61,539 nucleotides of DNA from Oscillospiraceae bacterium (GCA_020025655.1 JAHHRR010000005.1:1-61539), one strand, 5' to 3'. Positions 23,866 through 32,407 are shown, counted from the stretch's first letter. The notes: a model not told the origin generated them from the letters alone. Translations and numbers: made by a program.

Positions 23866-25155
23866 TTATGCGGTGTGCCATACAAACCAGATGAAGAGAT
23901 ATCCGGCTGTGACAGCGGCAAGGGTAAAGGGTATACCGATTTTAAGGAAGTCGGAGTTCTTGACCTTGTAGCCCTGCTTGTTAAGAATACCGATAGTTGC
24001 AATGTTAGCAGAAGCACCGATAGGAGTCAGGTTGCCGCCCAGAGTTGCACCGGTCAGCAGACCGAAGTACAGAACATAGGGGCTGCAGCCCATGATAGAA
24101 GCTATACCGCTTACAACGGGGAGCATGGTTGCAACATAGGGAATGTTATCAATAAAGGCACTCATAAGCACAGAGCCCCATACGATAAGAGAATACATAA
24201 GGAACAGGTTGCTGCCGCCGACCTTTACAAAGAGGTCTGCAATAGCATCAATAACGCCTGCATTCTCAAGGCTCTTAATAACTACAAACAAGCTGGAAAG
24301 CAGCAGCAGAGTCATAAAGTCGATATCGGCAAAAGCGTGCTTGACCTCAATAATATTCTTATTTTTGATTGCACTGCGGATAAGACCGATAATAAAGTAA
24401 CCCATGCAGATGATACCGTTAATCATGCTGGGGGTATTGGGGATGAAGGATGCAATAATCAGAGTAACGACAGTAGCAATCAGCAGGTAGGACGGGAAAT
24501 AATCCTCAACAGGAGTAAGCTCAGGAGGCTCTATACGGTCTCTGTTCTTGCGGAAAATGAACATGACAACAGGGATAGTAACAAGAGCGCCAAGCTCAAC
24601 AGCCCAGAATATACCGGCTCTTCCGTTCATGTAAATGAAATCAAGGAAGTTCATATCTGCATAACCGCCGAGCATGATAGAGGTGGTGTCGCCCACAAGA
24701 GTAGCAGCACCCTGAAGGTTAGAGGAAACGGAAATGCAGATCATCATTGCAACAGGAGAAACATTAAGTCTCTTACATACTGCAAAGCCGACAGGTGCAA
24801 TCATAAGAACAGTTGCGACGTTGTCAACGAAGGCGGATACTACGCCTGCAAAAAGGCTCATTGCAACGGCAACCCACATAAGGTTGGGCGTCTTTTTGAG
24901 CATCAGGTCTGCAAGACGGTTAGGCATTTTCGATTCGATAAACAGAAATACGGTGCCCATAGTACCGGCAAGCATCATAAGTACGTTCCAGTCAATAGAA
25001 CTGAACACTTCATTCAGCGGCATTATACCCAGAATGATGAATATAATTGCGGAGGTCAAAGCAACAAAGGGTCTGTACTTTGACAGGGCAATCATCAAAA
25101 CATAAGTAATGATGAATAGTACCAGTGAAACAATCATGGCTGTGTGTTCGGACAT
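23866..25155 (-). CDS. ArsB/NhaD (CitMHS/SLC13-like) ion permease under manganese riboswitch
   Basis: A 429-residue permease with about eleven membrane helices in two repeats. Conserved segments are VVSAFVDNVATVLMIAPV in the first half and AFIDNIPYVATMLPV in the second, each with the discontinuous-helix Asp-Asn pair of the ion-transporter superfamily, plus SNLQGAATLVGDTTSIM and LGGNLTPIGASANI. Relatives transport arsenite, sodium/proton, citrate or magnesium-citrate, so substrate is open. AAAGGAG precedes the ATG. The 160-base leader matches a yybP-ykoY (Mn2+) riboswitch with an attenuator, which argues for a role in Mn2+ export or manganese-coupled transport. It is a single-gene unit with its own promoter and terminator. 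Confidence 0.88.
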   Translation of the reverse strand: MSEHTAMIVSLVLFIITYVLMIALSKYRPFVALTSAIIFIILGIMPLNEVFSSIDWNVLMMLAGTMGTVFLFIESKMPNRLADLMLKKTPNLMWVAVAMSLFAGVVSAFVDNVATVLMIAPVGFAVCKRLNVSPVAMMICISVSSNLQGAATLVGDTTSIMLGGYADMNFLDFIYMNGRAGIFWAVELGALVTIPVVMFIFRKNRDRIEPPELTPVEDYFPSYLLIATVVTLIIASFIPNTPSMINGIICMGYFIIGLIRSAIKNKNIIEVKHAFADIDFMTLLLLSSLFVVIKSLENAGVIDAIADLFVKVGGSNLFLMYSLIVWGSVLMSAFIDNIPYVATMLPVVSGIASIMGCSPYVLYFGLLTGATLGGNLTPIGASANIATIGILNKQGYKVKNSDFLKIGIPFTLAAVTAGYLFIWFVWHTA

Positions 25156-25189
25156 AACAAATCTCCTTTAAATGTTTTAGGGAAAAGAA

Positions 25190-25316
25190 AAAGACCTTTC
25201 CCGCTTATAATGCGGCAAAAGTCTCGTTTTTTAAGATAAAGTCCGGAGAATAAATCTCGTACTGACGAACTGTATCACGCAAAATGCGCAAACTACTCCC
25301 TAATGCACTGAGTGTA
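25190..25316 (-). promoter_or_regulatory. yybP-ykoY (Mn2+) riboswitch with intrinsic terminator
   Basis: Minus-strand order of conserved parts: GGGAGTAG (25300-25293); a P2 hairpin GCGCA/TGCGT; the loop CGTCAGTACGAGA (25267-25255) closed by GAGA/TCTC; then CGGACTTT (25245-25238). The segment ATACAGTTC before the loop pairs with GGACTTTAT after it, rebuilding the family's second helix. A terminator follows (AGACTTTTGCCGC / GCGGGAAAGGTCT, 25224-25192) with tail TTTTTCTTTTCC. In known members Mn2+ binding prevents termination. Confidence 0.85.
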
Positions 25317-25321
25317 TGAAT

Positions 25322-25350
25322 ATATTACATTCACTCCCCTGCTTTGTCAA
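25322..25350 (-). promoter_or_regulatory. Promoter of the riboswitch-permease unit
   Basis: The minus strand has TTGACA (25350-25345), a 17-base spacer and TAATAT (25327-25322), giving a start at about 25315. Confidence 0.9.
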
Positions 25351-25425
25351 TAGTTTATGACATTATACGGCATAAGTTATTTTATTGGCAATTTCGATTC
25401 GTTTTCTGACCTTACAGTTCAACAA

Positions 25426-25459
25426 AAAAGGAGCAGACTATATAAGGTCTGCTCCTTTT
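25426..25459 (-). terminator. Terminator after tRNA-Leu
   Basis: A 13-bp stem (AAAAGGAGCAGAC / GTCTGCTCCTTTT) has minus-strand tail TTTTTTGTTG. It begins 15 bases after the CCA end of tRNA-Leu. Confidence 0.93.
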
Positions 25460-25473
25460 GGGCTGAATTACAA

Positions 25474-25558
25474 TGGTGCGGGCATGGGGACTCGAACCCC
25501 AACACATCTCTGCATGAGAACCTAAATCTCACATGTCTACCAATTCCATCATGCCCGC
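25474..25558 (-). tRNA. tRNA-Leu (anticodon UAG)
   Basis: An 85-base cloverleaf with acceptor stem GCGGGCA / TGCCCGC, discriminator A and encoded CCA. The D-loop is TGGTAGACA. The anticodon stem TGAGA/TCTCA encloses loop TTTAGGT (anticodon TAG). A long class II variable arm (TGCAGAGATGTGT region) and T-arm GGGGTTCGAGTCCCC complete it. It reads CUA and, by wobble, other CUN leucine codons. Confidence 0.95.
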
Positions 25559-25579
25559 AGATATTGAATTATAAAAACA

Positions 25580-25607
25580 AAAGCCTATTGACAACTCAAT
25601 AGGCTTT
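25580..25607 (-). terminator. Terminator between tRNA-Gly and tRNA-Leu
   Basis: A 12-bp stem (AAAGCCTATTGA / TCAATAGGCTTT) with loop CAAC has minus-strand tail TTGTTTTTAT. It separates the two tRNA genes, and the tail region also resembles a -10 for tRNA-Leu (TATAAT). Confidence 0.88.
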
Positions 25608-25610
25608 AAT

Positions 25611-25686
25611 TGGAGCGGGCGACGAGGCTCGAACTCGCTACCTCCACCTTGGCAAGGTGGCGCTCTACCGGATGAGCTACGCCCGC
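25611..25686 (-). tRNA. tRNA-Gly (anticodon GCC)
   Basis: A 76-base cloverleaf with acceptor GCGGGCG / CGCCCGC, discriminator T and encoded CCA. The D-arm is GCTCATCCGGTAGAGC, anticodon stem CCACC/GGTGG with loop TTGCCAA, and T-arm GCGAGTTCGAGCCTCGT. It reads GGC and GGU. Confidence 0.96.
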
Positions 25687-25699
25687 ATCAACATTTGTT

Positions 25700-25727
25700 A
25701 TTATACATTAAATGTTGAAAATGTCAA
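25700..25727 (-). promoter_or_regulatory. tRNA-Gly promoter
   Basis: The minus strand has TTGACA (25727-25722), a 16-base spacer and TATAAT (25705-25700), 14 bases before the tRNA 5' end. It lies just beyond the stop codon of the lipoprotein gene. Confidence 0.9.
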
Positions 25728-25736
25728 GCATAAATT

Positions 25737-26885
25737 TTAATTTTTTTCCAAATTTTTTTCAGGTTCTTCAGGAAAGTCTTTTATGCTCAGTTTTCCGTCA
25801 CATTCCGGATAAGATGACAGGTCCCAGCGATAGCTTTCCCAGATATTTTCATCCCTCAGCAGTACGGAATTTTCATATCCGTTCTGGAGGCACTTACCCA
25901 TATCAACATGGTAATACTCATCATCAATGCGTACAATATTCCAGCAGTAGTCTTTCCACTCTCTCTGGCCGTACACGATATAACACTCAAGATTCAGCTC
26001 ACGGCAAAGTTCGGCATAAGCAAATGCCAGACCTTCGCTGTTTGCAATCCCCTGCTTTAAGGCTGAATACACGTTATTAAACTGTGAATCCTCAGTGTAC
26101 CAGCAGTTTTCTTTCAGATACCTGCAGGCAAGAAGCGCCCTCTCCCCTTCTCCCATAAGGTCGATATCCTTATCTGAGAAAGGATCAAGCTGTGAAAGCT
26201 GTTCCTGCTTCTGCTTAAGCTCCTCACTTGACATTCCATAGTTAATATTGATCTCATACAGCCGCTGTATGCCGTTGCCGCTGAACATATTAACATTTAT
26301 TTTAGGTTCCTGAGGTGCAAGGCCCGGATATTTCCTGTAAATTCTGCCTACAAGAATCTCCATTGTCTCAGCTGTATAGGAACTGCGGTTTATTAAAACA
26401 GCAATCCTTGTTTTACCCTCAGTGAAAGCCCTCTTAATATGATCTTCAATACCGCTTGTATATTTAAGCTGTATTACCTCTCCCGGCTCTCTGCCGTATC
26501 CGGCATAGCTTATATGTACATGGGCTTCAAGAAGATCCGAGCCTTCATTAAGCTCATAATCAATATTCTCTACATAATATGCGCAGAGAGCCTCCTGAGA
26601 CAGAATATCCCAGCAGGCAGTACCTATATCTTCGGAGCAGTCACCGTTATATGCCTTATTAAAGCGTATAACTCCATCTGCCTCACCCTTTGCCACCAGA
26701 TCAAGAACGGCCTCTTTAAGACCTGAAAAGTCCTTGACCGTGATTTTCTTTTCCTCAGGTTCTTCGATTACAGGTACTTCATAGTAGCTCACAGCCACAT
26801 ATTCCTTATCAAACATACCTCCGCAGCCGCAGAGAGACAACGCCTCTGCAGCGATAAGTATAGCGGCTGTGAGTTTCTTTTTCAT
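25737..26885 (-). CDS. Lipoprotein with degenerate transglutaminase-like domain
   Basis: A 382-residue secreted lipoprotein. The signal peptide MKKKLTAAILIAAEALSL is followed by a lipobox (LCGC, lipidated C21). The middle part is mixed alpha/beta without a family I recognise. Residues about 270-335 match the transglutaminase-like core found in Clostridia, but the catalytic triad is altered. The usual GVCEGYA cysteine is S283 (NSEGLAFAYAELC), the HAWN histidine is Y313 (YCWNIV), and only D328 in YYHVDMG remains. It is therefore probably a binding protein, not an enzyme. It starts one base after the yitT stop, last in the topoisomerase operon. Confidence 0.8.
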   Translation of the reverse strand: MKKKLTAAILIAAEALSLCGCGGMFDKEYVAVSYYEVPVIEEPEEKKITVKDFSGLKEAVLDLVAKGEADGVIRFNKAYNGDCSEDIGTACWDILSQEALCAYYVENIDYELNEGSDLLEAHVHISYAGYGREPGEVIQLKYTSGIEDHIKRAFTEGKTRIAVLINRSSYTAETMEILVGRIYRKYPGLAPQEPKINVNMFSGNGIQRLYEININYGMSSEELKQKQEQLSQLDPFSDKDIDLMGEGERALLACRYLKENCWYTEDSQFNNVYSALKQGIANSEGLAFAYAELCRELNLECYIVYGQREWKDYCWNIVRIDDEYYHVDMGKCLQNGYENSVLLRDENIWESYRWDLSSYPECDGKLSIKDFPEEPEKNLEKN

Positions 26886-26886
26886 T

Positions 26887-27780
26887 TTACTTTACCTCGG
26901 AAATATTATCGAATCCGTTACCGAACACGCTCTTTGCATCTGTCACAATAACAAAAGCGTTTTCGTCTTCTTTTCTTACAATCCGTTTCAGCTCTGCTAT
27001 CTGGGTGCGCTTGATGACGCACATGATAACGTGCTTCTGGTGGTGGGAATATGCTCCCTCGCCGTTCAAAATGGTTACTCCACGCTTAATGGGGCCGGAA
27101 ATGATATCATTAGCAAGCAGATCGCTCTTTTCGCTTATGATATAGCAGATTGAAGCGTTATCAATACCGTAAACCACAAGGTCTACCACCTTGCTTGAAA
27201 CAAACATTGCAATTATGGAATACATTGAGCTGTCGTAATTGCCCAGAATAAGTGCATATGCGCCGATAATAAATACATCAATTATAAGCACAATTGTTCC
27301 AAAATTTATATGTGCAAGCCGCTTTCTCAGCATTTTTGCAATAATATCAATGCCGCCGGTGGATGCACCTACATAATAGATTATGCCGAGTCCTGTGCCC
27401 TTGATTGCACCGCCGATTATGCCGGCAAGCATCGGCTCATTGGTCAGAACTATATCTGTTGCAGCAAAAATATCAACCACAGCAGACGAAAGTGCCATGC
27501 CTATAAAGGACGATATCATAAAATCAGCACCGAAATGCTTCCATGCCACTATAAACAGAGGAACATTTATGATTATCGTAAGTACACCGACAGGCAGGTT
27601 GCTGATGTAGTTAATAATCATGGCTATACCCACAACTCCGCCGGAAACGATGGAGTTAGGATACATAAAGAACTGGAAGCCTACCGCATAGATAAACGAA
27701 CCCAGAACTATTATAAAATACTTTAAAAAAATACGCAGGCCTTTATTTTCAGCAATTTTGGAATTTTGTCTCATTTTCAA
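26887..27780 (-). CDS. YitT-family (DUF2179) membrane protein
   Basis: A 297-residue protein. Five to six membrane helices occupy residues 15-205, with the family signatures FFMYPNSIVSGGVVGIAMI and GASTGGIDIIAKML. A C-terminal soluble DUF2179 domain (about 215-295: RGVTILNGEGAYS, VIMCVIKRTQIAELKRIV, DENAFVIVTDAKSVFGNGF) resembles small ligand-binding domains. Function is not established for the family. The ATG overlaps the parC stop (ATGA), so it is translated from the topoisomerase mRNA. Confidence 0.92.
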   Translation of the reverse strand: MKMRQNSKIAENKGLRIFLKYFIIVLGSFIYAVGFQFFMYPNSIVSGGVVGIAMIINYISNLPVGVLTIIINVPLFIVAWKHFGADFMISSFIGMALSSAVVDIFAATDIVLTNEPMLAGIIGGAIKGTGLGIIYYVGASTGGIDIIAKMLRKRLAHINFGTIVLIIDVFIIGAYALILGNYDSSMYSIIAMFVSSKVVDLVVYGIDNASICYIISEKSDLLANDIISGPIKRGVTILNGEGAYSHHQKHVIMCVIKRTQIAELKRIVRKEDENAFVIVTDAKSVFGNGFDNISEVK

Positions 27781-30014
27781 TCCTCAATTAGTGATAACTG
27801 CTGTTCTTCTTTATCTTCCGGTTTTAATATCGCTCCCACGCCCGGTATCGTTCTGGCACGGTAGCGGCTCTGATTCTGAATATGAGTCTCCTCAAGGGCT
27901 GCCACACGCTCTAAAACACGTTTGGCCTTGATATTCATTACCTGAACTCCCTGAACATTTCTGCTGGCTTTAGGCGCAAGCAGGCTTGTATTAAACAGGA
28001 GTGCTCTGCCGTCACTGGAATAGCAGACCAGATCCTTCTCTTCATCCAGTACACGAACATCAACAAGAGGACTCTTGTCAGAATATGCGTTTATAAGCTT
28101 CTTACGATTGGTTTTGGTTTCATATGCGCCAAGCTCAACCCTTGCCGCCTTGCCGTTTTCAAACATAAACAGCAGGTTCCGGCTGTAATCGCCGGGGTCG
28201 ATCATGGTGATTATGTTCTCACCTTCATCCATTTCAAGCACAGTGGGCAGGTAGATACCCAGAACAGATGCCTTGACCTCCTCAAAGTCGGACACTCTGC
28301 ACTTGTACATCTGGTGCATATCGGTCAGGAACAGAATCTCACGGTTGTTTGATGACTCAAAGCTGAGCTTCAGATCATCGCCGTCTTTATACTTCTGCTC
28401 GGAATTCATACGCAGAGATGCAGGCAGAATCTTCTTGAAGTAGCCGCCTTCGGAGAGGAACAGCGTTACAGGATAGTCCTCAACCTGCTCGGCTTCATCA
28501 AACTGTTCAATATCATCGGCATAAATTATTCCGGTTCTTCTGGGGCTGGGATACTTCTTTATAACAGCCTTCAGCTCGTCAACAATTATGCCCTTTATTC
28601 TCCGGCGGCTGTTAAGGATATCTTCAAGATCCTCAATATCCCGCTCCAGTTCAGTGGTTTCACGGGTGCGCTTGAGAATATACTCACGGTTTATATTTCT
28701 AAGCTTGATTTCAGCCACATACTCAGCCTGAATTTCATCAATGCCGAAGCCCATCATAAGGTTAGGTACAACCTCGGATTCAAGCTCGGTATTTCTGATA
28801 ATATCAATAGCCTTGTCAATGTCCAGAAGTATACGCTCCAGACCTTTCAGCAGATGCAGCTTGTCTTTCTTTTTGGAAAGCTCAAAGAAAACTCTTCTGC
28901 GAACAGACTCCATGCGCCATGCAGTCCACTCCTCCAGTATCTCACGGACACCCATGACTTTGGGGTTGCCGCCCACAAGAATATTGAAGTTGCAGGAGAA
29001 GCTGTCCTCCAGAGGACTCATTTTATAGAGCTTCTGCATAAGCTTCTCAGGGTCTACTTTACGCTTAAGATCAATAGCAAGTCGCAGACCGCTCAGGTCT
29101 GTCTCGTCTCGCATATCGTTAATTTCCTTGATTTTGCCAAGCTTTATAAGCTCCGCAACCTTATCTATAACCGCTTCGCAGGTTGTAGTATAGGGAAGCT
29201 CATAAATCTCAATGATGTTTTCCTTTTCGAGGAATCTCCATCTGGCACGCACCTTAAAGCTTCCACGGCCTGTGCGGTATATATTCTCCATTTCGGCTCT
29301 GTCATAGACAATTTCACCGCCGGTGGGAAAATCAGGCGCAGGCATGGTGGAGATTATATCATGCTCAGGGTCTTTTAAATATTTAATTGTGGTGTCGCAG
29401 ACTTCATTAAGATTAAAGCCGCATATCTGGGATGCCATACCGACGGCAATACCGGTATTAGCAGACACCAGAACATTTGGGAACGCAGTAGGCAGAAGCA
29501 GAGGCTCCTTTGTGGTGGAGTCATAGTTATCTACAAAATCAATAGTGTCTTTATCAATGTCCTTGAAAATCTCAGCACAGATAGGACTCAGCTTTGCCTC
29601 GGTATAACGTGATGCCGCATATGCCATATCACGTGAAAACACTTTACCGAAGTTACCCTTTGATTCCACAAAAGGTGTAAGCAGTGCGCCGTAGCCGGAG
29701 GAAAGACGAACCATCGTTTCATATATTGCAGCATCACCATGGGGGTTAAGTCTCATGGTCTGACCCACAATATTGGCACTCTTTGTTCTGGTTCCGGTAA
29801 GCAGGCCCATTTTATACATGGTATAAAGGAGCTTTCTGTGGGAAGGCTTAAAGCCGTCAATCTCAGGAATTGCACGGGACATAATAACGCTCATGGCATA
29901 GGGCATGAAGTTTATCTCCAGTGTTTCACTGATGGGCTGCTCCATTATCTGTCCATGAAGACCTACTACATCCGGATTATCGTAATTCTTTTTTTGCTGT
30001 TTTTTCTTCGCCAT
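27777..30014 (-). CDS. Type II topoisomerase subunit A (ParC/GyrA family, divergent)
   Basis: A 745-residue breakage-reunion subunit. The catalytic tyrosine is Y137 in AASRYTEAKLSP; the winged-helix region includes IDGFKPSHRKLLYTMY; the long coiled coil carries ELERDIEDLEDILNS. A reduced C-terminal beta-propeller follows, without a clear GyrA-box (QRRGGKG). The quinolone region reads NPHGDAAIYETMV, so the residue equivalent to GyrA S83/ParC S80 is alanine (A95) and that equivalent to D87/E84 is E99. The lack of a GyrA-box points to a decatenating, topoisomerase IV-like enzyme rather than gyrase. It is paired with the ParE-like gene through one small gene. Confidence 0.9.
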   Translation of the reverse strand: MAKKKQQKKNYDNPDVVGLHGQIMEQPISETLEINFMPYAMSVIMSRAIPEIDGFKPSHRKLLYTMYKMGLLTGTRTKSANIVGQTMRLNPHGDAAIYETMVRLSSGYGALLTPFVESKGNFGKVFSRDMAYAASRYTEAKLSPICAEIFKDIDKDTIDFVDNYDSTTKEPLLLPTAFPNVLVSANTGIAVGMASQICGFNLNEVCDTTIKYLKDPEHDIISTMPAPDFPTGGEIVYDRAEMENIYRTGRGSFKVRARWRFLEKENIIEIYELPYTTTCEAVIDKVAELIKLGKIKEINDMRDETDLSGLRLAIDLKRKVDPEKLMQKLYKMSPLEDSFSCNFNILVGGNPKVMGVREILEEWTAWRMESVRRRVFFELSKKKDKLHLLKGLERILLDIDKAIDIIRNTELESEVVPNLMMGFGIDEIQAEYVAEIKLRNINREYILKRTRETTELERDIEDLEDILNSRRRIKGIIVDELKAVIKKYPSPRRTGIIYADDIEQFDEAEQVEDYPVTLFLSEGGYFKKILPASLRMNSEQKYKDGDDLKLSFESSNNREILFLTDMHQMYKCRVSDFEEVKASVLGIYLPTVLEMDEGENIITMIDPGDYSRNLLFMFENGKAARVELGAYETKTNRKKLINAYSDKSPLVDVRVLDEEKDLVCYSSDGRALLFNTSLLAPKASRNVQGVQVMNIKAKRVLERVAALEETHIQNQSRYRARTIPGVGAILKPEDKEEQQLSLIED

Positions 30015-30017
30015 TTT

Positions 30018-30320
30018 TTATCGCTCGTATTTCTTGGTTTTTTTGCCGTTTTCAAGATTTCTGTTGCAGGCAGGGCATACCTTGACTCTGAGAACGCCCA
30101 TCATAATATGCTTGCCGCAATAAGGGCAGCGGCAATTCTTATAGATTATTACCACGCAGCTGACCATAGCGGCCACAGTCAGAATAAGCATAAGCGTCTG
30201 AGTCATGGAATTTGCGGGAGCTAAGAATACTGTCACAAGACCCAGAATTACTGCAGCTGCAATGCAGTATTTTGCCTGTTTCTTACCGTATTCAAAATTG
30301 CTTTCGTATCTTACTTTCAT
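30018..30320 (-). CDS. Small membrane zinc-ribbon protein
   Basis: A 100-residue protein. Two hydrophobic helices (about residues 18-34 and 41-60) are followed by a zinc ribbon with C-P-Y-C near residue 65 and C-P-A-C near residue 83. Function is unknown. It sits between the two topoisomerase subunit genes, three bases before the parC-like ATG, and may merely ride on the operon; the AAGAAA-type leader lacks a strong ribosome binding site beyond GGAGAAAG. Confidence 0.8.
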   Translation of the reverse strand: MKVRYESNFEYGKKQAKYCIAAAVILGLVTVFLAPANSMTQTLMLILTVAAMVSCVVIIYKNCRCPYCGKHIMMGVLRVKVCPACNRNLENGKKTKKYER

Positions 30321-30344
30321 TTCTTTCTCCTATTTTTAATTATA

Positions 30345-32336
30345 TCAGGAAATATCCGCCATATCCAGATATTTATAGCCGAACTCGGCAATATGATTTT
30401 TTCTGCCCTCAAGATTATCACCCAGAAGCAGTTCAAACGCATCAGACATTTTTTCTGCATCCTCAGGCATTACCTTTATAAGACGGCGGCTTTCGGGATT
30501 CATTGTTGTCATCCACATCATTTCAGGGTCGTTTTCACCAAGACCTTTACTGCGGCTGACGCTTACCTTCTGTCCCTTCAGCTCCTCCATAATTTCAGCC
30601 TTTTCCCTGTCGGAGTAGGCAAAGTAGGTTTTTGACTTGGAGTTAATCTCATACAAAGGAGATTCTGCTATATACACATAGCCTTCCTTTATAAGTGTCG
30701 GCACAAGACGGTACAGCATCGTCAGGATGAGCGTTCTTATCTGGAAGCCGTCAACGTCGGCATCGGTGCAGATAATGATTTTATTCCAGCGCAGATTGTT
30801 TATATCAAAGCTGGAGAGATCCTTTGCGTGCTTATCCTTCACTTCAACTCCGCAGCCAAGAACCTTCATAAGGTTTGTAATTACATCGCTCTTAAAGATT
30901 CTGACTATGTCTGCTTTCAGGCAGTTAAGAATCTTACCTCTGACAGGCATAATACCCTGAAATTCAGAGTCTCTCGACTGCTTACAGGCACCCAGAGCCG
31001 AATCACCCTCAACAATGTAGATTTCCCGCTTCTCAGGGTCTCTGCTTCGGCAGTCTACAAACTTCGGAACTCTGTTTGCTATATCTACTGTACCTGAGAG
31101 CTTCTTTCTGCCCTGTCTTGCACGTTCAGCAGTTTCACGGCTGCGCTTATTTATAAGCACCTGCTCGGAAATTCTGTCGGCCTCGGGCTTGTTCTCTACA
31201 AAATAGACCTCAAGCTGTTCCTTAAAGAACTCAGTCATTGCCACCTGAATGAACTTATTGCTGATAGCCTTCTTTGTCTGATTCTCATATGAGGTGCGGG
31301 TTGAGAAGCAGTTGGTAACAAGCACAAGGCAATCCTGTACATCCTGGAACTTTATGCTGCTCTCATTTTTCTGATACTTTCCGTTCTGCTTTATATATGT
31401 GTCAATGGCGGAAACAAAGGCGCTCTTTACCGCTTTATCCGGCGCACCGCCGTTTTCCAGCCATGATGAGTTATGGTAGTATTCAAGCACAGATGCTTTA
31501 TTGCTGAAGCAGAAGGCAGCGGAGATTTTCAGCTTATACTCAGGTTTATCCTCTCTGTCACGGCCCTTGCGCTCGGCAGAGATGAATACAGGCTCAGTCA
31601 GAGGATTTTCCCCTGCCAGCTCTCTTGTATATTGAAGAATACCTTCTTCATAGCAAAAATCTCTTGTGCGGAACTTTCCGCCCTCCTGAATTCTGAGTCT
31701 GAAGGTAATACCTGCATTAACAACGGCCTGACGCCTGAAAACATCTACAAAAAATTCCTCGGGAATATTTATATCTGTAAAGACCTCAAGATCCGGCTTC
31801 CAGTGAATAGTAGTACCGGTTTTACTGCGGTCGGAAGGCTCAATAGTAAGCTCCTTACCCTTTTTGCCTACTACATTACCCTTTTTAAAATGCAGTGAAT
31901 ATTTATTGTTATCACGCCATACAGTAACATCCATGTATTCGGATGCAAACTGGGTTGCACATGAACCAAGTCCGTTCAGACCCAGAGAATACTCATAGTC
32001 ACCGCCGTCAGCATTCTTATACTTGCCTCCGGCGTACAGCTCACAGAAAACCAGCTCCCAGTTATAACGCTTCTCCACCGGATTCCAGTCCATAGGACAG
32101 CCTCGGCCGTAGTCCTCTACTTCGATTGACTTGTCCTCATAATATGTAAGCGTGATTGTATCGCCGTGGCCTTCTCTTGCTTCGTCTATTGAGTTTGAGA
32201 GTATTTCAAAAACGGCGTGCTCGCAGCCCTCAAGTGTATCGGAGCCGAAAATGACCTCAGGTCTTTTTCTAACCTTATCCGCACCTTTAAGGACAACGAT
32301 GCTTTCGTTTCCGTATTGCTCGGTAGTTTTGCTCAT
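30345..32336 (-). CDS. Type II topoisomerase subunit B (ParE/GyrB family, divergent)
   Basis: A 663-residue ATPase subunit. The GHKL ATP site shows EILSNSIDEAREGHGD, VEDYGRGCPMDW and GLNGLGSCATQFAS, and the transducer domain follows. The TOPRIM domain has EGDSALGACKQSRD (Glu) and ICTDADVDGFQI (DxD), ending with AESPLYEI. Typical enzymes read EGDSAGGSAKQGRD and PLRGKILNVEK; here EGDSALGACKQSRD and PVRGKILNCLKAD mark a divergent subfamily. It heads the operon parE - zinc ribbon - parC - yitT - lipoprotein. The start has AGAAAGGG about eleven bases upstream. Confidence 0.92.
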   Translation of the reverse strand: MSKTTEQYGNESIVVLKGADKVRKRPEVIFGSDTLEGCEHAVFEILSNSIDEAREGHGDTITLTYYEDKSIEVEDYGRGCPMDWNPVEKRYNWELVFCELYAGGKYKNADGGDYEYSLGLNGLGSCATQFASEYMDVTVWRDNNKYSLHFKKGNVVGKKGKELTIEPSDRSKTGTTIHWKPDLEVFTDINIPEEFFVDVFRRQAVVNAGITFRLRIQEGGKFRTRDFCYEEGILQYTRELAGENPLTEPVFISAERKGRDREDKPEYKLKISAAFCFSNKASVLEYYHNSSWLENGGAPDKAVKSAFVSAIDTYIKQNGKYQKNESSIKFQDVQDCLVLVTNCFSTRTSYENQTKKAISNKFIQVAMTEFFKEQLEVYFVENKPEADRISEQVLINKRSRETAERARQGRKKLSGTVDIANRVPKFVDCRSRDPEKREIYIVEGDSALGACKQSRDSEFQGIMPVRGKILNCLKADIVRIFKSDVITNLMKVLGCGVEVKDKHAKDLSSFDINNLRWNKIIICTDADVDGFQIRTLILTMLYRLVPTLIKEGYVYIAESPLYEINSKSKTYFAYSDREKAEIMEELKGQKVSVSRSKGLGENDPEMMWMTTMNPESRRLIKVMPEDAEKMSDAFELLLGDNLEGRKNHIAEFGYKYLDMADIS

Positions 32337-32407
32337 ATAATAATATGCCCTTTCTCATATTGCATTTTGTCATAGAGACTGCATAATAATGCTATTTTAT
32401 CTCATAC

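Noticed and set aside
23779..25083. Long plus-strand frame opposite the permease and its terminator
   Set aside because: It runs through the permease terminator and is hydrophilic antisense of membrane helices; no start signal.
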